Both the position numbers and the translations under genes were made by a program. The notes under the pieces were generated by a model. It searched no databases and was not told the DNA's origin. It saw nothing but the letters and a program-made list of their open reading frames with translations. From positions 1-11,665 of the forward strand of contig SFKY01000075.1 in NCBI GenBank assembly GCA_004554665.1: DNA of 11,665 nt, read 5' to 3'. Of this stretch, positions 1 through 6,049 are shown piece by piece. How positions within the stretch are numbered: the first letter of the stretch is position 1; each line of letters opens with the position of its first letter. The stretch comes from Bacteroidales bacterium (lineage in GTDB: Bacteria; Bacteroidota; Bacteroidia; Bacteroidales; Bacteroidaceae).

Positions 1-16
1 AATAAAATAAAAGTTA

Positions 17-24
17 TACATTTG
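17..24 (+). promoter_or_regulatory. Bacteroidota-type promoter, -7 box of the aromatic operon
   Basis: TACATTTG matches the TAnnTTTG -7 consensus of the Bacteroidota primary sigma factor and is followed by GCAGC, as at the other two promoters in this window. The matching -33 TTTG element would lie about 20 nt upstream, just outside the window, so only half of the promoter can be seen. A start of transcription near 30-35 would put the leader peptide ATG (52) about 20 nt into the transcript. Confidence 0.65.
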
Positions 25-51
25 CAGCATAAACATCAATAACATACAGGA

Positions 52-129
52 ATGATGATTGGAATGAACGCATACTTTTATTACTTTTATTACTTTGCAA
101 GGCATTGCGAAGCGGGAAGTTGCGTGTAA
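52..129 (+). CDS. Aromatic leader peptide (attenuator sensor), 25 aa
   Basis: This short ORF runs from ATG at 52 to TAA at 127-129. Codons 8-15 (73-96) read YFYYFYYF: eight aromatic residues in a row, five Tyr and three Phe. ATG codons at 52, 55 and 64 are in frame and any could be the start; all keep the aromatic run. It lies between a promoter -7 box and a hairpin terminator ahead of an operon that makes Phe and Tyr, which is the arrangement of attenuator leader peptides such as PheL of enterobacteria. Its codons 20-22 (GAA GCG GGA, 109-117) also form the 5' arm of the antiterminator. The product itself probably has no function; its translation rate would report charged tRNA-Tyr and tRNA-Phe. 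No Shine-Dalgarno is seen, as is usual in this phylum. Translation has not been shown, but chance is an unlikely explanation for this run in this place. Confidence 0.85.
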   Translation: MMIGMNAYFYYFYYFARHCEAGSCV

Positions 130-171
130 ATTTCAACTTAAGATGAGATAGAATGAATCAAGTCCCGCTTC
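109..171 (+). promoter_or_regulatory. Predicted antiterminator helix of the pheA-operon attenuator
   Basis: GAAGCGGGA (109-117) is perfectly complementary over 9 nt to TCCCGCTTC (163-171), which is also the 5' arm of the downstream terminator, so the two helices exclude each other. The enclosed segment can form a small hairpin, AGTTG (118-122) with CAACT (134-138). A ribosome stalled on the Tyr/Phe codons (73-96) would leave 109-117 free to pair and block the terminator. A ribosome reaching the stop codon at 127-129 would cover most of 109-117 and release 163-171. A weaker hairpin, 94-100 with 105-111 around a GGCA loop, could partly occupy the same arm. The pairings are read directly; the mechanism is inferred from known attenuators. 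Confidence 0.78.
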
Positions 172-200
172 AATGATATTGGAGCGGGATTTTACTTTTT
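163..200 (+). terminator. Intrinsic terminator (attenuator) upstream of pheA
   Basis: The arms 163-174 and 178-189 form a 12-bp stem with one T-G wobble (170/182) and a 3-nt GAT loop. The stem is GC-rich at its base and is followed by TTTTACTTTTT (190-200). It lies 13 nt before the pheA ATG and downstream of a promoter, so it can only act on transcripts entering the operon. Its 5' arm is shared with the antiterminator. It is not likely to terminate an upstream gene, because the promoter and leader peptide lie between it and the window start. Confidence 0.85.
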
Positions 201-213
201 ATAAAGACAGAAG

Positions 214-1044
214 ATGAAAAGAGTAGCCATACAGGGCGTTTTGGGGTCGTTTCACGACATTGCGGCCCATCAGTATTTTGAGGGCGAGCAGCTGCAGATA
301 ATCTGTTGCTCCACGTTTGAGCAGGTGTTTGAGAACATCAAGCGCGACCCTACCGTTATCGGATTGATGGCGATAGAAAACACGATTGCCGGTTCGCTGC
401 TGCACAACTACGAGTTGCTGCGCTCGTCGGGAACGACCATTGTGGGAGAGCACAAACTGCACATTCAGCACGCCATCAGTTGTCTGCCCGACCAGGGATG
501 GAGCGATATCCGCGAAGTACATTCCCATCCTGTGGCCCTGATGCAGTGCCGCGACTTCCTGTCCAATCATCCCGACATGAAGGCGGTGGAGAGTGAGGAT
601 ACGGCAGGCAGTGCCGAATATATCAGCAAGCACGGGTGCCGGGGATGGGCAGCCATCTGCCATGCCGACGCTGCCAAGCTCTATGGCTTGAAAGTGCTGG
701 AGGACCACATCGAGGACAACAAGCACAATTTTACTCGATTCCTGGTGGTCTGCGATCCCCGCAAGGCCGATTTCCTGCGTCCGCTGGACCGGACCAATAA
801 GGCGAGCCTTGTTTTCTCGCTTCCCCACGAAGAGGGAAGCCTGTCTAAGGTGCTGACCATCCTCTCTTTTTACGACATCAACCTTACGAAGATACAGTCG
901 TTGCCAGTGATAGGACACGAATGGGAGTATCTGTTCTATGTGGATGTGACCTTTGAGAACGTTATCCGTTACAGGCAGTCGATAGATGCCATTATCCCGT
1001 TGACTAAAGAACTTAAAATTATCGGAGAATATGAACAATGTTAA
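214..1044 (+). CDS. pheA: Prephenate dehydratase (monofunctional, PDT-ACT)
   Basis: This 276-residue cytosolic enzyme converts prephenate to phenylpyruvate, the last step before transamination to Phe. The catalytic domain spans about residues 3-180, with the opening motif IQGVLGSFHD (6-15), the AIENTIAGS segment (53-61) and the conserved TRF motif (174-176) that carries the catalytic Thr. A C-terminal ACT domain follows (about 195-270). In typical enzymes this domain binds Phe through GALV and ESRP motifs; here the corresponding positions read ASLV (197-200) and QSLP (228-231), so feedback inhibition may differ. There is no chorismate mutase domain, unlike E. coli PheA; that activity is in the fusion two genes downstream. 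The ATG at 214 is 13 nt after the attenuator terminator. The 3' end overlaps the aminotransferase start by 14 nt, which suggests translational coupling. Confidence 0.95.
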   Translation: MKRVAIQGVLGSFHDIAAHQYFEGEQLQIICCSTFEQVFENIKRDPTVIGLMAIENTIAGSLLHNYELLRSSGTTIVGEHKLHIQHAISCLPDQGWSDIREVHSHPVALMQCRDFLSNHPDMKAVESEDTAGSAEYISKHGCRGWAAICHADAAKLYGLKVLEDHIEDNKHNFTRFLVVCDPRKADFLRPLDRTNKASLVFSLPHEEGSLSKVLTILSFYDINLTKIQSLPVIGHEWEYLFYVDVTFENVIRYRQSIDAIIPLTKELKIIGEYEQC

Positions 1045-2203
1045 GCCTGCAGACCGTTTGGGATGCGTACAAGAATACTATTTCAGTCGTAAACTTAAGG
1101 AAGTGGCCCGACTCAATGCCGAAGGGTGCGACATTATCAGTCTGGCCATCGGCAGTCCGGACATGCCTCCCTCGCAGCAGACCGTGGAAACACTGTGTGC
1201 GGTGTCGCGCGATGTGCATGCCCACGGCTACCAGCCCACGATGGGTACCCCGGAGTTGCGCAAGGCCATGACCGACTTCTACGCCAAGTGGTATGGTGTG
1301 ACACTTGACCCCCAGGCCGAGGTACAGCCGCTCATCGGCAGCAAGGAGGGAATCTTGCACATCACGCTGGCCTTTGTCAATCCCGGCGATGAGGTGCTGG
1401 TGCCCGACCCCGGCTATCCTACCTACACCTCGTTGAGCAAGATACTGGGAGCGAAGATAGTGAACTACAACTTGTGCGAGGACAATGGCTGGCAGCCCGA
1501 CTTTGACGCGCTGGAGGCGATGGACCTCTCGCGGGTGAAGCTGATGTGGACCAACTATCCCAACATGCCCACCGGAGGTAACGCCCGTATGGAGACGTAT
1601 GAGCGGCTGGTGGATTTCGCGCACAGGCATGGCATTGTGGTGGTCAATGACAATCCCTATTCGTTTATCCTCAACGAGCACCCCATTTCCCTGCTTCAGG
1701 TGCCGGGGGCAAAGGACTGCTGCATAGAGCTCAACTCGATGTCTAAGGCCTTCAACATGCCTGGATGGCGTGTGGGCATGTGTGCAAGCAACGCCACCTT
1801 TATCAGTTGGATTCTCAAGATCAAGAGCAATATAGACAGCGGCACGTTCAGAGGCATACAGTTGGCTGCCGCCGAGGCGCTGACGACCAATGATGCCGCT
1901 TGGCACCGCGAGTTTAATATAGAGGTGTATCGCCGCAGGCGACAGATAGCCGAGCAGATCATGAGCTGCTTGGGATGCCAGTATGATCCGGCGCAGGTGG
2001 GCATGTTCCTGTGGGGGAGGATACCCGACAAGTACGATGATGTGGAGATGCTTACAGAGCGTGTGCTGCACGAGGCGAGGGTGTTTCTCACCCCGGGTTT
2101 CATCTTCGGCGAGAATGGCAAGCGCTATATCCGCATCTCGCTGTGTGCCAACGATGAGAAGATGGCCGAGGCCCTGCACCGCATAGAGGCGCTGGTGTGG
2201 TGA
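1031..2203 (+). CDS. PLP-dependent class I/II aminotransferase, probably aromatic
   Basis: This 390-residue fold-type I aminotransferase is likely to transaminate phenylpyruvate and 4-hydroxyphenylpyruvate (or prephenate) in the operon. Visible motifs are the substrate-side LAIGSPDMPP (38-47), TNYPNMPTGG (174-183), NDNPY (206-210), which carries the Asp and Tyr that contact PLP, and SMSKAFNMPGWRVG (236-249), in which K239 is the Schiff-base lysine and R247 binds the cofactor phosphate. The C-terminal RYIRIS segment (365-370) should supply the Arg that binds the substrate carboxylate. The family also includes aspartate and LL-diaminopimelate aminotransferases, so motifs alone do not fix the substrate; the aromatic assignment comes from the neighbours. 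The ATG at 1031 lies within the end of pheA in another frame. A 57-nt gap follows. Confidence 0.9.
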   Translation: MNNVKPADRLGCVQEYYFSRKLKEVARLNAEGCDIISLAIGSPDMPPSQQTVETLCAVSRDVHAHGYQPTMGTPELRKAMTDFYAKWYGVTLDPQAEVQPLIGSKEGILHITLAFVNPGDEVLVPDPGYPTYTSLSKILGAKIVNYNLCEDNGWQPDFDALEAMDLSRVKLMWTNYPNMPTGGNARMETYERLVDFAHRHGIVVVNDNPYSFILNEHPISLLQVPGAKDCCIELNSMSKAFNMPGWRVGMCASNATFISWILKIKSNIDSGTFRGIQLAAAEALTTNDAAWHREFNIEVYRRRRQIAEQIMSCLGCQYDPAQVGMFLWGRIPDKYDDVEMLTERVLHEARVFLTPGFIFGENGKRYIRISLCANDEKMAEALHRIEALVW

Positions 2204-2260
2204 GAGGCGACGAGAGAATGGAGCGCAATCCAAGTAAAAACATTTAAAATCAGAAATATT

Positions 2261-3325
2261 ATGGAACTGGAACTTTGTCCTTTAAATTTACCGAGTGACA
2301 ACAATCGTCCCATCGTCATTGCCGGTCCTTGTTCGGCAGAGACAGAGGAACAAGTGATGAAAACCGCACGCGATCTGGCCGCCAAGGGCTGCCACAACTT
2401 CAGGGCGGGTGTCTGGAAGCCCCGTACCAAGCCGGGCGGCTTTGAGGGCAACGGCGAGAATGCGCTGCCGTGGATGAAGCAGGTGAAGGAAGAGACCGGC
2501 ATGCTGGTAGCCACCGAGGTGGCCAAGCCCGAGCATGTGGAGCTATGCATGAAGTATGGCATCGATATCCTCTGGGTGGGTGCCCGCACGGCTGCTAATC
2601 CTTTTGCCATGCAGGATCTGGCCGATGCCATGAAGGGCATCGAGGTGCCTGTGCTGGTGAAAAACCCTGTTAATCCTGATCTGGAACTGTGGATCGGGGC
2701 GATGGAGCGCCTCAATCAGGCCGGCGTGAAGCGCATGGCTGCCGTGCACCGGGGATTCTCGAGCTTCGACAAGAAGATCTACCGCAATCTGCCGATGTGG
2801 CAGATTCCGATGGAGCTGCATCGCCGCATCCCCAATCTGCCCATCTTCTGTGACCCCAGTCATATTGGCGGACGCCGCGAGCTCGTGGCCCCGCTCTGCC
2901 AGCAGGCGATGGACTTGGGCTTCGACGGCTTGCTCGTAGAGAGCCATTGCTCGCCCGACGAGGCTTGGAGCGATGCCCGCCAGCAAGTCACCCCCGATGT
3001 GCTCGACTATATCCTTAATATATTAGTGGTACGCGATGAGCATGTGACCACCGAGGGTATCGCCATGCTGCGCAAGCAGATCGACGAGATGGATACCGAG
3101 CTCATGAATCTGCTTGCCAAGCGTATGCGCGTGTGCAGGGAGATAGGCCAGTACAAGAAGGAGCACAACATGACCGTCTTCCAGGCCAACCGCTATACCG
3201 AGATACTCGACAAGCGGGGCGCCCAGGGAGCGCTGCTGGGCATGTCGCCCGAGTTTATCGCACAGGTGTTTGAGAACGTGCACGAGGAGAGCGTGCGCCA
3301 GCAGGTGGAGATACTCAACCGCTAA
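2261..3325 (+). CDS. Bifunctional 3-deoxy-7-phosphoheptulonate synthase / chorismate mutase (AroQ type)
   Basis: The 354-residue fusion catalyses entry into the shikimate pathway (PEP + erythrose 4-phosphate to DAHP) and chorismate to prephenate. Residues 1-255 are a type I-beta DAHP synthase: AGPCSAE (21-27) with metal ligand C24, KPRTKPGGFEG (53-63), VKNP (133-136), H163, CDPSHIGG (197-204) with H201, and VESHCSPDEAWSDA (226-239) with probable ligands E227 and D233. Residues from about 264 to the end are an AroQ chorismate mutase, with LRKQIDEMD (270-278) and KRMRVCREIGQYK (287-299). The order, synthase first and mutase last, is the reverse of the Bacillus/Listeria fusions. In characterised enzymes with this order the mutase domain also takes part in feedback control (prephenate, from memory). 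The enzyme supplies prephenate to both pheA and tyrA. Confidence 0.95.
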   Translation: MELELCPLNLPSDNNRPIVIAGPCSAETEEQVMKTARDLAAKGCHNFRAGVWKPRTKPGGFEGNGENALPWMKQVKEETGMLVATEVAKPEHVELCMKYGIDILWVGARTAANPFAMQDLADAMKGIEVPVLVKNPVNPDLELWIGAMERLNQAGVKRMAAVHRGFSSFDKKIYRNLPMWQIPMELHRRIPNLPIFCDPSHIGGRRELVAPLCQQAMDLGFDGLLVESHCSPDEAWSDARQQVTPDVLDYILNILVVRDEHVTTEGIAMLRKQIDEMDTELMNLLAKRMRVCREIGQYKKEHNMTVFQANRYTEILDKRGAQGALLGMSPEFIAQVFENVHEESVRQQVEILNR

Positions 3326-3359
3326 TTAGCAAACTGTAAGTACCAACCGATAAAGCGAC

Positions 3360-4136
3360 ATGAAGATATTAGTATTGGGCGCAGGCAAGATGGGGAGCTT
3401 CTTCCTCGACCTCCTGAGCTTTGAGCACGAGATGGCCGTCTACGAGAAAGACCCCAAGCGGATGCGCTTCACCTACAACTGCCAGCGCTTCACGCAGCTG
3501 GAGGAGATACGCCAGTTTGCCCCGGAGCTGGTCATCAATGCGGTGACGGTCAAGTTTACCATCCCTGCCTTTGAGGAAGTGCTGCCCTACCTGCCGGCCG
3601 ACTGCATACTGAGCGACATCAGTTCGGTGAAGACCGGACTGAAGGCTTACTACGAGACCACCTCGCACCGCTATGTGTCCACGCACCCCATGTTTGGCCC
3701 TACGTTTGCCAATCTGAACCAGCTCTCCGAGGAGAACGCCATCATCATCAACGAGGGCGACTATATGGGACGCATCTTCTTCAAGGATGTGTATGGCAAG
3801 TTGGGCCTCAACATCTACGAATACTCCTTCGAGGAGCACGACCGCACGGTGGCCTACTCGCTGAGCATCCCCTTTGTCAGCACCTTTGTCTTCGCGGCGG
3901 TGATGAAGCATCAGGATGCCCCGGGCACCACCTTCAAGCGCCACATGCGCATCGCCAAGGGCGTGCTGAGCGAGGACGACTATCTGCTGCAGGAGATACT
4001 GTTCAATCCCTACACCCACGACCAGGTGGCACAAATCAGGAGCGAGCTCAAAGAGCTGCTCGAAATCATCGACCACAAGGATGCTGAGGGTATCAAGCTG
4101 TATCTCACCAAGATCAGGAAGAATGTCAGGGAATAA
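3360..4136 (+). CDS. tyrA: Prephenate dehydrogenase
   Basis: This 258-residue NAD(P)-dependent enzyme converts prephenate to 4-hydroxyphenylpyruvate on the Tyr branch. An N-terminal Rossmann fold opens with the nucleotide-binding loop GAGKMGSF (7-14). DISSVK (86-91) and STHPMFGP (107-114) are the family motifs around the active site, with H109 the likely catalytic His. The all-helical dimerisation domain follows, with EEHDRTVAYSLSIPF (158-172). The protein ends where the TyrA core ends. It has no ACT domain and no chorismate mutase fusion, so feedback by Tyr at this enzyme is not evident from the sequence. The gene starts 34 nt after the DAHP synthase fusion, in the same operon, with no promoter or terminator between them. 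Confidence 0.93.
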   Translation: MKILVLGAGKMGSFFLDLLSFEHEMAVYEKDPKRMRFTYNCQRFTQLEEIRQFAPELVINAVTVKFTIPAFEEVLPYLPADCILSDISSVKTGLKAYYETTSHRYVSTHPMFGPTFANLNQLSEENAIIINEGDYMGRIFFKDVYGKLGLNIYEYSFEEHDRTVAYSLSIPFVSTFVFAAVMKHQDAPGTTFKRHMRIAKGVLSEDDYLLQEILFNPYTHDQVAQIRSELKELLEIIDHKDAEGIKLYLTKIRKNVRE

Positions 4137-4163
4137 GGGCAAGGCCATTGCAGGGTTGAGACG

Positions 4164-5117
4164 ATGACACTACTCATGGCCATGTTGGCCAGCCTCTTCA
4201 CGGTGGTCGAGCTGAATTGTGAGAATCTCTTCGACTGCCGTCACGACAGCTTGCGGCAAGACACCGAGTATCTGCCCGCAAGCTATCGTCATTGGACGCA
4301 CTACCGCTATTGGCGCAAGGTCAACAGGGTGGGGCAGGAGATTATGGCCTGTGGCGAGACCCCGGAGGGCCTGTCGGTCCCCGACCTCGTGGCGCTGGTG
4401 GAGGTGGAAAACGACTCCGTGCTTTTCGACCTCACCCGGCGATCCATCCTCCGTGCCTCGCGCTACGAGTATGTCATGACCCACTCGTCCGACCCCCGCG
4501 GCATGGACGTGGCGCTGCTGTACTCGCCCTTCTCCTTCAGGCTGTTGGACCATCATTCCATCCGCATCCCGCCGCAGAGGGGGCAGCGGCCGCCCCGCGA
4601 CATCCTCTATGCCAAGGGGCAGACTCTCGCAGACGACACGCTGCATGTCTTTGTGGTACACTTCCCCAGCCGCTCGGGAGGCCAACACGAGACAGCGGCC
4701 TACCGACGGGCGGCGGCCGAGCGGCTTATGGTGTCCGTCGACTCCATCAGGCATCTGGTGCCTGATGCCAATATCCTCATAGCAGGCGACCTCAACGATA
4801 CCGGCAAGGATCCCTCGGTGCGTATGCTGGTACAGCGTGGGATGCACGACTTGGCCTCTGGGGCGCGCGGCACGCATGGTGCCAAGGCTACCTACAAGTA
4901 TCGCGGCCAGTGGGAGATGATAGACCACATACTGGGATGCGGCCCTCTGGCGGAGCGTCTGGCAGACATCGCGGTGGGCGATTTCCCCTTCCTGCTGGAG
5001 CCTGACGACCGCTACGGCGGCATACGTCCCAAGCGCACGTACATCGGCATGAGGTATCACGACGGTTTTAGTGATCATTTACCTTTGATAGCAAGATTTC
5101 GCACCGATGCTTTGTGA
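4164..5117 (+). CDS. Endonuclease/exonuclease/phosphatase (EEP) family protein
   Basis: The 317-residue protein carries the complete EEP (DNase I/exonuclease III-like) signature: ELNCENLFD (16-24), the metal-binding Glu in ALVEVEN (77-83), GMDVALLYSP (113-122), VVHFPSRSGG (164-173) with the catalytic His, GDLND (208-212), IDHIL (253-257) and the terminal SDHLP (303-307). These are the metal- and phosphate-binding residues of the fold, so the enzyme should be active as a phosphodiesterase or phosphatase; its substrate cannot be read. About 11 mostly hydrophobic residues precede the domain, which is shorter than a usual signal peptide, so location is unclear. It starts 27 nt after tyrA without a promoter and is probably a distal gene of the aromatic operon. 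No terminator follows. Its end overlaps the -33 element of the next promoter. Confidence 0.85.
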   Translation: MTLLMAMLASLFTVVELNCENLFDCRHDSLRQDTEYLPASYRHWTHYRYWRKVNRVGQEIMACGETPEGLSVPDLVALVEVENDSVLFDLTRRSILRASRYEYVMTHSSDPRGMDVALLYSPFSFRLLDHHSIRIPPQRGQRPPRDILYAKGQTLADDTLHVFVVHFPSRSGGQHETAAYRRAAAERLMVSVDSIRHLVPDANILIAGDLNDTGKDPSVRMLVQRGMHDLASGARGTHGAKATYKYRGQWEMIDHILGCGPLAERLADIAVGDFPFLLEPDDRYGGIRPKRTYIGMRYHDGFSDHLPLIARFRTDAL

Positions 5118-5142
5118 GTATGGCCTTTATTGCCTATATTTG
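5111..5142 (+). promoter_or_regulatory. Bacteroidota-type promoter of the SIMPL gene
   Basis: TTTG (5111-5114), a 20-nt spacer, then TATATTTG (5135-5142) followed by GCAGCA. Both elements match the TTTG / TAnnTTTG consensus and the spacing is normal. The -33 box lies in the last codons of the preceding gene. Transcription would begin near 5149-5152, leaving a leader of about 20 nt before the ATG at 5169. Confidence 0.8.
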
Positions 5143-5168
5143 CAGCATCACTCATAAAGCAATAGGAT

Positions 5169-5873
5169 ATGAAGAATAATCGAATCTACGAAGCTGCCAT
5201 CATGGCCATCGCCATCGTGGTGCTGGGACTCTGCATCAAGTGGGGAATCGACGATTTTGCCAACAAGGACCGCAAGGTCACCGTTAAGGGACTGGCAGAG
5301 AAAGAGGTGGAGGCCGACAAGGTGACGTGGCCCATCCTCTCCAAGGAGATGGGCAACAACCTGCCCGAGCTCTACAATCTCATCGCCGTGAAGCAGGCCA
5401 AGATCAAGAAGTTCTTGGTGGATGCGGGCATCAAGGAGACAGAGATCTCGGTCAATGCCTCCAAGGTGATAGACATGAATGCCGACCAATACTCCAACAA
5501 CACACGCCCCTACCGCTACATCATCACCAGCATCATCACTGTCACATCGGGCAACGTGAAGCTCGTGCGCAGCATCATAGCCCGACAGGGCGAACTGCTC
5601 AAGCAGGGCATTGCCATCGTGGGCGGCGACTACGAGAACCCCACGGTCTACGAGTATGTGTCGTTTACCTCGATGAAGCCCAAGATGATGGAAGAGGCCA
5701 TCTCCAATGCCGAGAAGACGGCACAGCAGTTTGCCGAGAACAGCCACTCCAAGCTCAACAAGATAGTGAGCGCAGACCAAGGCCAGTTCTCCATCGAGGA
5801 CCGCGACCAGAATACGCCCTGGATCAAGAAGGTGAGGGTGGTGACCACCGTCACCTATTCGCTCAAGGATTAG
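5169..5873 (+). CDS. SIMPL domain-containing (DUF541) membrane-anchored protein
   Basis: The 234-residue protein has one N-terminal hydrophobic segment (about 7-26, AAIMAIAIVVLGLCIKWGI region), which is an uncleaved anchor or signal, followed by a SIMPL/DUF541 domain (about 36-233). Typical features are the opening KVTVKGLAEKEVEADKVTW (36-54), a stretch with alternating strands, and the closing hydrophobic strand VRVVTTVTYSL (222-232). The family is named after a mouse signalling protein and has periplasmic or membrane bacterial members of poorly defined role (BP26/OMP28-like), some linked to oxidative stress. Here the bulk of the protein should be in the periplasm. The gene has its own promoter and terminator and seems to be a single-gene unit. 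No catalytic motif is visible. Confidence 0.85.
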   Translation: MKNNRIYEAAIMAIAIVVLGLCIKWGIDDFANKDRKVTVKGLAEKEVEADKVTWPILSKEMGNNLPELYNLIAVKQAKIKKFLVDAGIKETEISVNASKVIDMNADQYSNNTRPYRYIITSIITVTSGNVKLVRSIIARQGELLKQGIAIVGGDYENPTVYEYVSFTSMKPKMMEEAISNAEKTAQQFAENSHSKLNKIVSADQGQFSIEDRDQNTPWIKKVRVVTTVTYSLKD

Positions 5874-5903
5874 CCACAGGCCGTCTTGTGCGGAGGGCGA
5901 GAC

Positions 5904-5965
5904 ACAGCGACGCATTTGTTGCACATGTCGAGTAGATGTGCGCAATAAATGCGTCCCTGTTTTTT
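5904..5965 (+). terminator. Long intrinsic terminator after the SIMPL gene
   Basis: The arms are ACAG (5904-5907) with CTGT (5957-5960), one C/C mismatch, GACGCATTT (5909-5917) with AAATGCGTC (5947-5955), a G-T wobble, then TTGC (5919-5922) with GCAA (5942-5945). ACAT/ATGT pairing continues past a 2-nt bulge to a loop near 5927-5935. TTTTTT follows. At over 20 paired positions it is much longer than an ordinary terminator. It separates the SIMPL gene from ffh. Confidence 0.8.
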
Positions 5966-6016
5966 AAAATACTTTAAATCATGGCGGCAACATGGTGTTT
6001 TCACCCCATAAATGCG

Positions 6017-6024
6017 TATTTTTG
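6017..6024 (+). promoter_or_regulatory. Bacteroidota-type promoter, -7 box of the ffh operon
   Basis: TATTTTTG matches TAnnTTTG and is followed by GCAGAA, closely resembling the boxes at 17 and 5135. No good TTTG stands at the usual -33 distance; the nearest candidates are TGGTG near 5993 and TTTT at 5998-6001 with a short 15-nt spacer, so the -33 element is weak. Transcription would start near 6031-6034, about 16-19 nt before the ffh ATG. Confidence 0.65.
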
Positions 6025-6049
6025 CAGAATCATATAAAGAAGAAAAAGG

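Noticed and set aside
30..213. T-box or riboswitch as explanation of the pheA leader
   Set aside because: No T-box sequence or known aptamer core was seen, while the aromatic leader ORF and paired helices explain the region well.
199..1038. 279-codon minus-strand frame opposite pheA, and similar long minus-strand frames opposite the aminotransferase (1019-2233) and tyrA (3369-4148)
   Set aside because: All are shadows of well supported plus-strand genes, without domains, and one would run over the attenuator terminator.
5994..6009. Inverted repeat ATGGTG/CACCCCAT near the ffh promoter as an operator
   Set aside because: Only four continuous pairs around a TTTT loop, and a 2-nt bulge beyond; too weak to call.
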